DNA from: Microvirga antarctica
GTDB lineage: Bacteria; Pseudomonadota; Alphaproteobacteria; Rhizobiales; Beijerinckiaceae
Assembly: GCF_017921815.1 (NCBI RefSeq)
Contig: NZ_JAGEMM010000002.1
Location: forward strand, 434,001-498,000
Length of the DNA: 64,000 nucleotides
Reading direction: 5' to 3'
Shown piece after piece: positions 35,828 to 44,762 of the stretch. Each line of letters begins with the position of its first letter. Positions within the stretch are counted from its first letter, which is position 1. The notes under the pieces are model-generated. The model did no database searches, was not told where the DNA came from, and was given only the letters and a program-made list of their open reading frames with translations. The position numbers and the translations under genes are program-made.

Positions 35828-37435
35828 ATGCTGCGCTTCTCGAAATCGAAGATCATCTTCACGATGGGGATCATCGTTATCGGCCTTCTGCTCGCCGTTC
35901 CGAGCATGATGAGCCGCGAGCAGCGCCTGTCGTTTCAGCGCTCCCTGCCCGGATGGGTGCCGTCCTGGCTGATTCCCTCCCGCGCCATTGTGCTCGGCCT
36001 CGACCTGCAGGGCGGTTCTCACGTCCTGCTCGAGGTCGATGTGCAGGACCTGATGCGCACGCAGACGGTCCAGCTGCGAGACGATGTCCGCCGGATTCTC
36101 CGCGAGACCCGCGTGTCGCCGGCCGGCGGCATTCAGGTCACCCCCCGCGGCGCCCAGATCAGGGTTCCGGATGTCGCCGAGCGCGACCGGGTGCTGCCCA
36201 AGCTGCGGGAATTGTCGCAGCCGCTCGGCAGCGCCGTGCTGGGGCAGGGCGGAAGCCGCGATCTCGACGTGGCGGTGACGCCGGACGGCCTGATCACGCT
36301 GACCTACTCCGAAGCCGGCGTGAACGAGAAGGTCCGTCGCGCCGTCGAGCAGGCCATCGAGGTCATTCGCCGACGGATTGACGTCACCGGCACGACGGAG
36401 CCCAGCATCCAGCGCCAGGGCGCCGACCGCATCCTCGTGCAGGTCCCGGGCCTGCAGGATCCGCAGCGGCTGAAAGAACTGCTCGGACGGACCGCCAAGC
36501 TCGAGTTCCGCCTGCTCGCCCAGCCGGGCGCGGCCGACGTGGACATGCTTCCCATGCGGGAGGAAGCGGGCAATCGCGTTCCTGTCGAGCGCCGGGTCAT
36601 CGTCGACGGCAGCGACCTCGTGGACGCCCAGCCGGCCTTCGACAGCCGGACCCAGGAGCCCATCGTCAATTTCCGGTTCAACATCCGCGGCGCCCAGCGC
36701 TTCGGACAGGCGACCACGGAGGCGATCGGCCGTCCGCTCGCCATTGTTCTGGACAACGAGGTCATCTCGGCGCCGACCATCCAGTCGGCGATCACCGGCG
36801 GAGCCGGGCAGATCTCGGGCCGCTTCACCGTCCAGCAGGTCAACGACCTGTCGATCCTGCTGCGCGCCGGCGCCCTGCCGGCCAAGCTGACCATCGTGGA
36901 GGAGCGCACCGTCGGGCCGGGCCTCGGACAGGATTCGATCGAGGCGGGCAAGAAAGCCACCTATGTGGCGACCATCTTCGTCGTCATCTTCATGTTCGCC
37001 ACCTACGGATTGTTCGGTCTCTTCGCCAACATCGCGCTGGTCGTCCATGTGGGGCTGATCTTCGGGCTCATGTCGATTCTCGAGGCGACGCTGACGCTGC
37101 CCGGCATTGCCGGCATCGTGCTCACCATCGGCACGGCGGTCGATTCGAACGTGCTGATCTATGAGCGCATCCGCGAGGAGTTCCGCTCCGGCCGATCCAT
37201 GGTCTCGGCCATCCAGGCCGGCTTCGACCGGGCCTTCGCCACGATCATCGATTCGAACAGCACGATGGCGATTGCCGCCGTGATCTTGTTCTTCCTCGGC
37301 TCGGGTCCGGTGCGCGGGTTCGCGGTCGTCTTCATTCTCGGCATCCTGACCACGGTTCTTACCGCCGTGACCCTGACGCGTATGATGATCGCGCTCTGGT
37401 ATCATTGGATGCGTCCGAAAACCCTTCCGTTCTAA
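35828..37435 (+). CDS. secD: Protein translocase subunit SecD
   Basis: Proton-driven membrane subunit that pulls exported proteins into the periplasm. The 535-residue protein has an N-terminal helix, a large periplasmic part with VLGLDLQGGSHVLLEVDVQ and RRRIDVTGTTEPSIQRQGAD, and five C-terminal helices. These include GPGLGQDSIEAGKKATYVA and the TIGTAVDSNVLIYERIREE helix with the conserved Asp. Length is normal for the separate (non-fused) SecD. It is expressed with secF, 12 bases downstream. Confidence 0.96.
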   Translation: MLRFSKSKIIFTMGIIVIGLLLAVPSMMSREQRLSFQRSLPGWVPSWLIPSRAIVLGLDLQGGSHVLLEVDVQDLMRTQTVQLRDDVRRILRETRVSPAGGIQVTPRGAQIRVPDVAERDRVLPKLRELSQPLGSAVLGQGGSRDLDVAVTPDGLITLTYSEAGVNEKVRRAVEQAIEVIRRRIDVTGTTEPSIQRQGADRILVQVPGLQDPQRLKELLGRTAKLEFRLLAQPGAADVDMLPMREEAGNRVPVERRVIVDGSDLVDAQPAFDSRTQEPIVNFRFNIRGAQRFGQATTEAIGRPLAIVLDNEVISAPTIQSAITGGAGQISGRFTVQQVNDLSILLRAGALPAKLTIVEERTVGPGLGQDSIEAGKKATYVATIFVVIFMFATYGLFGLFANIALVVHVGLIFGLMSILEATLTLPGIAGIVLTIGTAVDSNVLIYERIREEFRSGRSMVSAIQAGFDRAFATIIDSNSTMAIAAVILFFLGSGPVRGFAVVFILGILTTVLTAVTLTRMMIALWYHWMRPKTLPF

Positions 37436-37447
37436 GGAGCTCTCATC

Positions 37448-38386
37448 GTGCGCCTCATCCGCCTCTGGCCCGACGACTCCCGTTTCGACTTCATGAAGTT
37501 CCGGCGGTTTTCGTTTCCGTTCTCGGCCATCCTGTCGCTCGCCACGGTTATCCTGCTGCTGACGGTCGGTCTCAACTTCGGCATCGATTTCAAGGGCGGC
37601 ACGCTCATGGAATTGCAGGCGAAGTCGGGCAAGGCCGATGTCGCCAAGGTGCGCGGCGCCGCGGAAGGCTTCGGCTTCGGCGAAGTCGAGGTGCAGGAAT
37701 TCGGCAGCGCCGGTGGCATCTCGTTGCGCTTTGCCATCCAGTCCGGCGGGGAAGCAGCCCAAAGCGCTGTCGTCCAGAAGGCGCGCGACACCTTCGGGGC
37801 TGAATACGACTTCCAGCGTGTTGAGACCGTGGGACCGCGCGTCTCCGGCGAGCTCGTGCAATCGGGCACCATCGGCATCATTCTGGCCGTCATCGCGGTG
37901 CTGTTCTATCTGTGGTTCCGGTTCGAGCGTGAACTGGCTGTCGGCGCGATCATCGGCACCCTGCACGACATCGTCCTGACGCTCGGCTTCTTCGTCATCA
38001 CCCGCCACGAATTCAACATGACGTCGATTGCGGCGATCCTGACCATCGTCGGCTATTCGCTGAACGAGACGGTCGTGGTGTTCGACCGCACGCGCGAACT
38101 GATGCGCCGCTACAAGACGATGCCGTCGGTGGAACTGTTGAACCTGTCCATCAACAACACGATGTCGCGCACGGTGATGACGGCGGTCACCACCGCCCTT
38201 TCCTTGCTGGCGCTGGTGATGTTCGGCGGACGGGCCATCGAGGGCTTTGCCCAGGTGATGCTCTACGGCGTTGTGATCTGCACCTATTCGGCCATCTTCA
38301 TCTCGTCGCCGATGCTGATCTATATCGGCCTGCGCGGCTCGGAAGCGGCGAGGACCGTCGGGGGCAAGGTCGCGCCGGCGGAGTGA
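37448..38386 (+). CDS. secF: Protein translocase subunit SecF
   Basis: Partner of SecD. The 312-residue protein has the SecF start region FDFMKFRRFSFPFSAILSLA and NFGIDFKGGTLMELQAKSG, then VGPRVSGELVQSGTIGIILA and VGYSLNETVVVFDRTRELMR with the conserved Asp. It starts with GTG at 37448 behind AAGGAG. The operon continues with two genes, at 38391 and 38779, at spacings of 4 and 1 bases. Confidence 0.96.
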   Translation: MRLIRLWPDDSRFDFMKFRRFSFPFSAILSLATVILLLTVGLNFGIDFKGGTLMELQAKSGKADVAKVRGAAEGFGFGEVEVQEFGSAGGISLRFAIQSGGEAAQSAVVQKARDTFGAEYDFQRVETVGPRVSGELVQSGTIGIILAVIAVLFYLWFRFERELAVGAIIGTLHDIVLTLGFFVITRHEFNMTSIAAILTIVGYSLNETVVVFDRTRELMRRYKTMPSVELLNLSINNTMSRTVMTAVTTALSLLALVMFGGRAIEGFAQVMLYGVVICTYSAIFISSPMLIYIGLRGSEAARTVGGKVAPAE

Positions 38387-38390
38387 GGCC

Positions 38391-38777
38391 ATGAGCAGCG
38401 GCCGCATCTATGACGGCTTCGTGCCCGGGCGGCACCTGATCGACGCCTATGGCAATGGGGGCTTCCGGTTCGCCGAAATGTCCCATCGCGGCTCCATCCT
38501 GGCCCTGCCGTCCGGCGTTGTGGCCTGGCCGGTCACATCGATGGCCGAACTGACGGCCGCGAGCCTCGCGCCAATCTTTGGCGAAGGATCGGAGCTGGAA
38601 CTGCTCCTGTTTGGCACCGGCCTCGACATCGCAGCGTTTCCCGCGAGTCTGCGGGCGCAGATTCGGGAGGCCGGGATCGGTCTCGATGTCATGCAGACCG
38701 GGGCTGCGGCGCGGACCTACAACATTCTGCTGGCGGAAAACCGCAAGGTCGGCGCGGCCTTGATCGCCGTGCCCTGA
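38391..38777 (+). CDS. Mth938-domain protein (DUF498), homologue of NDUFAF3
   Basis: A 128-residue protein of the Mth938 fold. Features include IDAYGNGGFRFAEMSHRGSI, GVVAWPVTSMAELTA, LELLLFGTGLDIAAFPASLR and DVMQTGAAARTYNILLAENR, the last matching the TxxAxxTYNxLxxExR pattern of the family. In mitochondria, the related NDUFAF3 is an assembly factor of respiratory complex I. The bacterial role is not established. It lies 4 bases after secF and 1 base before the phytoene-synthase-like gene, so all three are probably co-transcribed. Confidence 0.9.
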   Translation: MSSGRIYDGFVPGRHLIDAYGNGGFRFAEMSHRGSILALPSGVVAWPVTSMAELTAASLAPIFGEGSELELLLFGTGLDIAAFPASLRAQIREAGIGLDVMQTGAAARTYNILLAENRKVGAALIAVP

Positions 38778-38778
38778 C

Positions 38779-39627
38779 ATGGCCGACAATCCGCTCGCAT
38801 TCGCCTATCACCATGCCCAGGATCTCGTGCGCGAGGCCGACGAGGATCGATTCCTCGCCGCGCAGTTTGCTCCGGCCGACAAGCGCACGCATCTCTATGC
38901 CCTTGCGGCCTTCAGCCACGAGATTGCCCGCGTGCGCGATTCCGTCCGCGAGGCCATGATCGGCGAGATCCGCCTGCAATGGTGGCGCGATGCGCTGCAG
39001 GGGGAGGCCCGTGGCGACGTGAAGGCCAATCCGCTGGCTGCCGCCCTCGACGACACCATCGTGAAGTTTCGTCTGCCGCGCCAGGCGCTTGTCGATCTCA
39101 TCGACGCCCGGGTGTTCGATCTCTACGACGATCCGATGCCGAGCATGAACGATCTGGAAGGCTATTGCGGCGAGACGTCGTCCAGCCTGTTCCGGTTGTC
39201 CTCGATCATCCTGTCGGGCGGCGCGGATGGCGGAAGTGCCGATGCAGCGGGACATGCGGGCGTAGCCTATGCCATCGTCGGGTTGCTGCGCGCCTTCCCC
39301 TGGCATGCCCGCAGGGGACAGATCTATCTTCCGGCCGATATCCTGTCGCGCCATGGGGTGGTGCGGGACGATATCGTGAACGGACGCGGCGGGCCGGGTC
39401 TGATCGGGGCGCTGGCTGACATGCGGGCGGTCGCCCGCTGGCACGCGCAGCAGGTGCGGGGTCTGAGGGCGACCATCACGGTAGAGGCGCGGCCGGCCTA
39501 TCGCTCGCTCGCCCTCATCGAGCCTTATCTCCGCCAGATGGAGCGCCGGGGCTACGATCCGTTCAATACCCTGGTGGACGTGCCGAAATGGCGGAAGGTG
39601 CTCGCGCTCTGGCAGGGGTGGTCGTGA
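38779..39627 (+). CDS. Squalene/phytoene synthase-like protein, homologue of NDUFAF6
   Basis: A 282-residue member of the trans-isoprenyl diphosphate synthase (squalene/phytoene synthase) fold. It has YALAAFSHEIARVRDSVREA, IRLQWWRDAL, DLYDDPMPSMNDLEGYCGET and RRGQIYLPADILSRHGV. The first Asp-rich motif (DxxxD) of true phytoene synthases is changed to SHEIARVRD. No carotenoid genes are nearby. It therefore more closely resembles the non-catalytic NDUFAF6-type proteins, which help assemble complex I in mitochondria. Pairing with an NDUFAF3 homologue supports this view. Confidence 0.85.
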   Translation: MADNPLAFAYHHAQDLVREADEDRFLAAQFAPADKRTHLYALAAFSHEIARVRDSVREAMIGEIRLQWWRDALQGEARGDVKANPLAAALDDTIVKFRLPRQALVDLIDARVFDLYDDPMPSMNDLEGYCGETSSSLFRLSSIILSGGADGGSADAAGHAGVAYAIVGLLRAFPWHARRGQIYLPADILSRHGVVRDDIVNGRGGPGLIGALADMRAVARWHAQQVRGLRATITVEARPAYRSLALIEPYLRQMERRGYDPFNTLVDVPKWRKVLALWQGWS

Positions 39628-39796
39628 GGGCAGGGCGGACGGCGAGAGCGTGAGTGCGATCGTGGGCGCGATATTCACACGCCGCGCGAGGCTTTCCCGA
39701 TTGATGCCCTTTTTCCAACACTGTTGGCATGTTAACGCGATGCAGGAAGAGACGGACGGCCACGCTTGGCCGGTCGAACGAGAGTGTGGTTTCCCT

Positions 39797-40408
39797 ATGA
39801 ATATCGGATCGAAGCGGGCTGCCCTCATTCTCGCGGCCTTGATCGGTGGCGCGTCCGGCGCGCAGGCCGACCGCATCAAGAACCCGACCGCGGTTTTCTC
39901 GGGCCTCGACAAGATCACGGGGCGGATCGTCTCCTTCGAAGTGGGTGTCGACGAAACCGTCCAATTCGGGGCGCTGCGGATGCAGTCGCGGGTTTGTTTC
40001 ACCAAGCCGCCGAACGAGAACCCCAACACAACCTCGTTCGTCGAAGTCGAGGAAACCGGTCCTGACGGCAAGGCCCGCAAGGTTTTCTCCGGTTGGATGT
40101 TCGCCTCGAGCCCCGGGCTCCACGGCATCGAGCACCCGGTCTACGATATCTGGCTCGTCGATTGCAAAGGCGGCAGGGAGATCATCCCCGAGCCCAAGGA
40201 TGCGGTCGAGGAATTGCCGCCGATCGACGAGACAAGGCCGCCGCCGACCGAAGCCGCTCGGCCAGGCGACATCATGACCCCGGCTCCCGGTGCCCAGACA
40301 GCTCCGCCGCCGCCGCCCATCGACACGGCACCTCTGCGGCCTCAGGTGCCCATCAGGCGCGCCCCGGCGGCTCCGATCATCAACAACGATCGCACCAACG
40401 ACCGATAG
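39797..40408 (+). CDS. DUF2155-family exported protein
   Basis: A secreted protein of an alphaproteobacterial family without known function. The 203-residue protein starts with a signal peptide (MNIGSKRAALILAALIGGAS, cleavage after AQA). The DUF2155 domain follows (KITGRIVSFEVGVDETVQFG, with VCFTKPPNENPNTTSFVEVE and GWMFASSPGLHGIEHPVYDI). It has two cysteines (in RVCFTKP and LVDCKGG). The C-terminal 60 residues are rich in Pro. The ATG at 39797 fits the signal peptide, while an ATG near 39740 would add a non-conserved leader. It is convergent with aat, 5 bases apart. Confidence 0.86.
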   Translation: MNIGSKRAALILAALIGGASGAQADRIKNPTAVFSGLDKITGRIVSFEVGVDETVQFGALRMQSRVCFTKPPNENPNTTSFVEVEETGPDGKARKVFSGWMFASSPGLHGIEHPVYDIWLVDCKGGREIIPEPKDAVEELPPIDETRPPPTEAARPGDIMTPAPGAQTAPPPPPIDTAPLRPQVPIRRAPAAPIINNDRTNDR

Positions 40409-40413
40409 GGGCC

Positions 40414-41097
40414 TCAGTGGCGCTCGGAAAGAGCGATCGCCGCCAGGGCTTCCTCGCCGCTGATGACTTCTCCGTCCGGCCACACGTCCCACGCGGCGCT
40501 GTGTTCCATGGCTGAACGAAGCATCTGCTTATAGGTGCGGCGCGGCACTTCCATGGCGCCGAACTGCGCGAGGTGAGGCGTCACGAACTGGGTGTCGAGG
40601 AGCGTGAACCCGCCCTTTTTCAACCGGGCGACGAGGTGAACGAGGGCGACCTTGGAGGCATCCCGGTCTCGATGAAACATGCTCTCGCCAAAAAAGGCCC
40701 CCTGCAGCCGCACCCCGTAGAGCCCGCCGACGAGCACATTGTCCCGGTAGACTTCGACCGTGTGGCAGAAACCGGCATCGAACAATTCACCATAAAGGTG
40801 CCGGATGCGGCCGCTGATCCAGGTTTTCTCGCGGTCGAAATCCGGCGCCGCACAGCCGTCGATCACGGCGTCGAAATCCTCATCGACCCGGATCTCGAAA
40901 ATGTCGGAGCGGATGGTGCGCGCGAGACGCTTGGAGACGTGGAAGCCCTGCAGGGGGATGATGCCACGCTCGCGCGGCTCGACCCAGAACAGGCTGGGGT
41001 CGTCCGCATCCTCCGCCATCGGGAAAATGCCGGCCGCGTAGGCCCTGAGCAGAATTTCAGGGGTGATCTCGAGAGCGCGATCCGAGGCTCGACTCAT
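40414..41097 (-). CDS. aat: Leucyl/phenylalanyl-tRNA-protein transferase
   Basis: Adds Leu or Phe from tRNA to the N-terminus of proteins bearing basic residues, marking them for ClpAP degradation (N-end rule). The 227-residue protein has [60 protein letters not shown] and [20 protein letters not shown], all standard Aat blocks. It lies 133 bases downstream of accC on the same strand, an arrangement common in Hyphomicrobiales. Confidence 0.95.
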   Translation of the reverse strand: MSRASDRALEITPEILLRAYAAGIFPMAEDADDPSLFWVEPRERGIIPLQGFHVSKRLARTIRSDIFEIRVDEDFDAVIDGCAAPDFDREKTWISGRIRHLYGELFDAGFCHTVEVYRDNVLVGGLYGVRLQGAFFGESMFHRDRDASKVALVHLVARLKKGGFTLLDTQFVTPHLAQFGAMEVPRRTYKQMLRSAMEHSAAWDVWPDGEVISGEEALAAIALSERH

Positions 41098-41230
41098 CCG
41101 GCAAAAACCCGTTCGTAGCAGCCCAGAATAGGCCGCGCGGGACCGGATGTCAGGCCGGTCGCCGGGATTTTACAGCAATCCGCCCAAAAATGATCCGGGT
41201 CGGCGCAGGAATTCCGAATCACCCGAATGG

Positions 41231-42595
41231 TCAGATGTTGTCCACGTCCGCGATGCCGCCGGTCTTCAGGAAATTCTCGAGCCAGTGGATATCGTACTGG
41301 CCGTTCTGAATGTCCGGGTTGCGAACCAGCGTGCGGAACAGCGGCAGGGTGGTGTCGACGCCGTCGACGACAAATTCGTCCAGCGAACGCCGCAGCCGCA
41401 TGAGGCATTCGTTGCGCGTGCGGCCGTGGACAATCAGCTTGCCGACGAGGGAATCGTAGTGCGGGGGGATTCGGTAGCCCTGATAGGCAGCCGAATCGAC
41501 CCGCACCCCAAGGCCTCCCGGGGTGTGGAAATAACTGATCGTGCCCGGCGAGGGACGAAACGTCGATGGGTGCTCTGCATTGACCCGGCATTCGATCGCA
41601 TGCCCATCGAAGCGGACGTCTTCCTGCTTCACCGACAGGGGGGCCCCGGCAGCAATGCGGATCTGCTCGTTCACCAGATCGATCCCGGTGATCATCTCGG
41701 TGACCGGATGCTCGACCTGGATGCGGGTGTTCATCTCGATGAAATAGAACTCGCCGTCCTCATAGAGAAACTCGATCGTGCCGGCGCCGCTATAGTGCAG
41801 GTCCTGCATGGCGCGGGCGCAGACCCCGCCGATGCGCTCGCGCATCTCCAGGTTGAGGGCAGGGGAAGGCCCTTCTTCCCAGACCTTCTGGTGCCGGCGC
41901 TGGAGGGAGCAATCGCGCTCGCCCAGATGGATCGCATTGCCCTTGCCGTCGCCGAGCACCTGAATTTCGATGTGACGCGGCTTCTCGAGATATTTCTCGA
42001 TATAGACCGCATCGTCCCCAAACGCCGCCTTCGCCTCCGTTCTGGCCGTCTGCAGCGCGTGGACGAGGTCCGCCTCGGTGCGGGCGACCTTCATGCCGCG
42101 TCCGCCGCCGCCGGCAGCGGCCTTGATGATCACCGGGAAACCGATGTCCTTGGCAATGCGCAGGGCCTCGCCCTCATCGGTCACGCCGCCTTCGGAGCCG
42201 GGGACGCACGGGATACCGAGGCGTTTGGCGGTCCGCTTGGCCTCGATCTTGTCGCCCATGATGCGGATATGCTCCGCCTTCGGGCCGATGAAGGCGATGT
42301 TATGATGATCCAGCACCTCGGCAAACCGGGCATTCTCCGAAAGAAAGCCGTAGCCCGGATGGACCGCATCGGCGCCGGTGATCTCGCAGGCGGCGATCAG
42401 CGCCGGGATGTTGAGATAGCTGTCGCGGGCGGCCGGCGGGCCGATGCAGACGCTTTCGTCGGCGAGCCGCACATGCATGGCATCAGCGTCGGCTGTCGAA
42501 TGGACGGCGACGGTCGCGATCCCCAATTCCTTGGCGGCGCGCAGGATGCGAAGAGCGATTTCGCCCCGATTGGCGATGAGAATCTTGTCGAACAT
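41231..42595 (-). CDS. accC: Acetyl-CoA carboxylase, biotin carboxylase subunit
   Basis: ATP-grasp enzyme that carboxylates biotin on AccB in the first step of fatty acid synthesis. The 454-residue protein has [20 protein letters not shown], the glycine-rich ATP loop [13 protein letters not shown], and the catalytic [20 protein letters not shown]. The ATG at 42595 is the classic start. A GTG at 42604 overlaps the accB stop (GTGA) and would add MTA. It forms an accB-accC operon. Confidence 0.96.
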   Translation of the reverse strand: MFDKILIANRGEIALRILRAAKELGIATVAVHSTADADAMHVRLADESVCIGPPAARDSYLNIPALIAACEITGADAVHPGYGFLSENARFAEVLDHHNIAFIGPKAEHIRIMGDKIEAKRTAKRLGIPCVPGSEGGVTDEGEALRIAKDIGFPVIIKAAAGGGGRGMKVARTEADLVHALQTARTEAKAAFGDDAVYIEKYLEKPRHIEIQVLGDGKGNAIHLGERDCSLQRRHQKVWEEGPSPALNLEMRERIGGVCARAMQDLHYSGAGTIEFLYEDGEFYFIEMNTRIQVEHPVTEMITGIDLVNEQIRIAAGAPLSVKQEDVRFDGHAIECRVNAEHPSTFRPSPGTISYFHTPGGLGVRVDSAAYQGYRIPPHYDSLVGKLIVHGRTRNECLMRLRRSLDEFVVDGVDTTLPLFRTLVRNPDIQNGQYDIHWLENFLKTGGIADVDNI

Positions 42596-42600
42596 CGCCG

Positions 42601-43071
42601 TCACTCGATGACGAAGAGCGGTTCGCCATATTCCACCGGCGTTCCGTCTTCGACATAGAGCGCCGTGACCGTGCCGGCGCGGGGCGCGGTGATCTCGTTG
42701 AACGTCTTCATGGCCTCGACCAGCAGCACCTTGTCGCCGACCTGCACCTTGGAGCCCACCTCGACGAAGTTCTTCGCCTCCGGCGATGGCTTGCGATAGG
42801 CGGTGCCGACCATCGGCGACAGCACGGCGCCCGGATGGGCTGCTGCGGCGGCCTTGGCGGTGGAGGCAGCCTCGGCAACGGTGGGCGGCGGAGCGATGAC
42901 GGCGCTCTGCACCGGCGGAGCATAGGATATGGCAGGCGCAGCGTTGACCATGCGCGCGACGCGAATGCGCAGATCGCCCTTTTCAACCTCGATTTCGGTC
43001 AGGTCAGTATTGGAGATCAGGGCTGCGAGTTCGCGCACGAGATCGGGGTCGAAAGGGGTGTCTTTGGCCAT
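42601..43071 (-). CDS. accB: Acetyl-CoA carboxylase, biotin carboxyl carrier protein
   Basis: Carries biotin for AccC and the carboxyltransferase. The 156-residue protein has the N-terminal helical part, an Ala/Pro-rich linker and the biotinyl domain with the target lysine in [18 protein letters not shown]. The ATG at 43071 (MAKDTPFD) has AGAGG 7 bases upstream. aroQ lies 41 bases upstream on the same strand, and the order aroQ-accB-accC is widespread in proteobacteria. Confidence 0.96.
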   Translation of the reverse strand: MAKDTPFDPDLVRELAALISNTDLTEIEVEKGDLRIRVARMVNAAPAISYAPPVQSAVIAPPPTVAEAASTAKAAAAAHPGAVLSPMVGTAYRKPSPEAKNFVEVGSKVQVGDKVLLVEAMKTFNEITAPRAGTVTALYVEDGTPVEYGEPLFVIE

Positions 43072-43112
43072 CAGGCTGCCTCTCATACTTGAGGAACGAG
43101 TGTCATTTCAAA

Positions 43113-43580
43113 CTAATGCTTGGACGGCGTGTCCTGGGGCGAGCGCTCCGCAAGCGCGCGGTGGATGGCCTCGAGGCCCAACAGATAGCTCATCGGCCCA
43201 AATCCGCAGATCACGCCAAGCGAGACAGGCGCGATCAGGGACCGGTGGCGAAACGTCTCGCGGGCGTGAACATTCGACAGGTGAACCTCGACCGTCGGGG
43301 CACCGCTGCCGGCAATGGCATCCCGGAGGGCGATCGACGTGTGGGTGTAGGCGCCCGCATTGATCACGATGCCGGCTCCCTGGGCGCCCGCCTCCTGAAT
43401 CCAGTCGACGAGCTGACCCTCGTGATTGGATTGACGGAACGTCACTGCCACGCCCATGCCGGTCGCCCGCTCGCGGACCATCCGCTCGATCTCGGCCAGC
43501 GTCATGTGGCCGTAGACCTGCGGCTCGCGACGGCCGAGAAGGTTGAGGTTGGGTCCGTTCAGGACGTGGACGGTGATCAT
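43113..43580 (-). CDS. aroQ: 3-Dehydroquinate dehydratase, type II
   Basis: Third step of the shikimate pathway, dehydrating 3-dehydroquinate. The 155-residue protein has [20 protein letters not shown] with the catalytic Tyr, [34 protein letters not shown] and [17 protein letters not shown] with the catalytic His. It is the first gene of the aroQ-accB-accC run. Confidence 0.96.
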   Translation of the reverse strand: MITVHVLNGPNLNLLGRREPQVYGHMTLAEIERMVRERATGMGVAVTFRQSNHEGQLVDWIQEAGAQGAGIVINAGAYTHTSIALRDAIAGSGAPTVEVHLSNVHARETFRHRSLIAPVSLGVICGFGPMSYLLGLEAIHRALAERSPQDTPSKH

Positions 43581-43796
43581 TGCGAGAGAAATGTTCCGGG
43601 AAGCCCCGAAGACTGGAGCCGAACGCTCGTCTTAGCCAAATCCCCGCGCAGGGGGAAGGGTAAAACCAAGTCTTTCCCGTGACAGTCCCGCGCTGCTTGT
43701 TGATCAGGCGGGCGGGAAACACTGCCACGGGCCATCGAATTCACGCGAGGGCTCCGCTCCCGCGAGAGGAATTCGGCCCCGTCGCCCGGATGGCGA

Positions 43797-44573
43797 TCAG
43801 CAAGTGGCCTTGCCGCATTTGCGGGTATTGGCCACGACAAGCTTGAGGGGCTCGAGCCCGACCGCGCCGGGGATGATCTCCTCGCCGATGATAAAAGCCG
43901 GCGTGCCCGTCAGCCCGAGTTTGTCGCCCAGACCCGCATTCTCCTCGATGGCAGCCTTCACCTCGGCGCCGGCCATCTCCTTCTGCAGGCGCGCGACGTC
44001 GAGGCCCATCTCCTTGGCAACCGCCAGAGCGCGCTCGCCGTTCACGCGGCCGCGGCTTTCCATCAGCTTGACGTGATAATCGTAGAGCTTGTCGCCCTGG
44101 ATCTGGTTCTTCACCGCCAGCCCGACGCGGCTTGCCTCGACGGAATCCGGTCCGAGAACAGGAAAATCCTTCAGGACGATGCGCAGCTTGGGGTCGCTCT
44201 TGACCAGGCTGTGAACGTCAGCGAGCGCCTTTTTGCAGTAGCCGCAATTATAGTCGAAGAATTCCACCAGGGTGACGTCGCCGGCCGGATTGCCGACCAC
44301 GAGGGAATGGGGCGAGTTCAGCAGGGTGTCGCGCGTCTCCTTCAGAGCGCCGGCCTGCGAGACGCGCTGGGCATCGGCCTGGCGCTTTTCGAGCTCGCCG
44401 ATCACCTCCTGCAGCACCTCGGGGTTCTTCATGAGGTAATCCCGTACGATCTCACCGATCGCCTGGCGCTGGGAATCGGAAAAAGTTGGGGCCTGGGCCA
44501 TCGCGGTTGAGCCGAAGGCGAGGGCGCCCATGAGGGCGGCGACGGGAAGGGAGCGGGTGAGCGAAAATCGCAT
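43797..44573 (-). CDS. DsbA-family thiol:disulfide protein (ScsC/Com1-like)
   Basis: Periplasmic thioredoxin-fold oxidoreductase or isomerase. The 258-residue protein has a signal peptide ending AMA, then an N-terminal helical segment (about residues 30-75). That segment resembles the oligomerisation helix of ScsC-type proteins. The DsbA core carries active-site CGYC (Cys110 and Cys113) in LVEFFDYNCGYCKKALADV and the cis-Pro loop LTGTPAFIIGEE. A pair of cysteines ends the protein (KCGKATC). AAGGA lies 6 bases before the ATG. It has no operon partner on its strand within 200 bases. Confidence 0.9.
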   Translation of the reverse strand: MRFSLTRSLPVAALMGALAFGSTAMAQAPTFSDSQRQAIGEIVRDYLMKNPEVLQEVIGELEKRQADAQRVSQAGALKETRDTLLNSPHSLVVGNPAGDVTLVEFFDYNCGYCKKALADVHSLVKSDPKLRIVLKDFPVLGPDSVEASRVGLAVKNQIQGDKLYDYHVKLMESRGRVNGERALAVAKEMGLDVARLQKEMAGAEVKAAIEENAGLGDKLGLTGTPAFIIGEEIIPGAVGLEPLKLVVANTRKCGKATC

Positions 44574-44762
44574 CGGAGGTCCTTGTTGGCGCGACGACCG
44601 GTGTGAGGGTCGCCGGAGACGGATCGGGGAGCGTCCATCGAAAGCTTGATTCCCCAGCAGAATTAGCGGTTTCGCGTCGATATCTCAATTCACGCCTTCG
44701 TGGCGCGCCTCGAGGAATCGGAAAGTCTTGAGACGCGGACGCCAAGGCGCTAGGACGCGAGC

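Noticed and set aside
35438-38407. 989-codon minus-strand frame opposite yajC, secD and secF
   Set aside because: Shadow frame caused by third-position GC bias. It spans three well-supported genes and has repetitive His/Asp/Arg/Glu composition with no motif.
39715-39727. CCAACA-C-TGTTGG palindrome upstream of the DUF2155 gene
   Set aside because: Short 6-bp arms in a 169-base spacer. It could be an operator, but nothing else supports it.
43737-43773. GAATTC-flanked imperfect inverted repeat between aroQ and the DsbA-family gene
   Set aside because: The inner pairing is only partial and no T-run follows, so it was not called a terminator.
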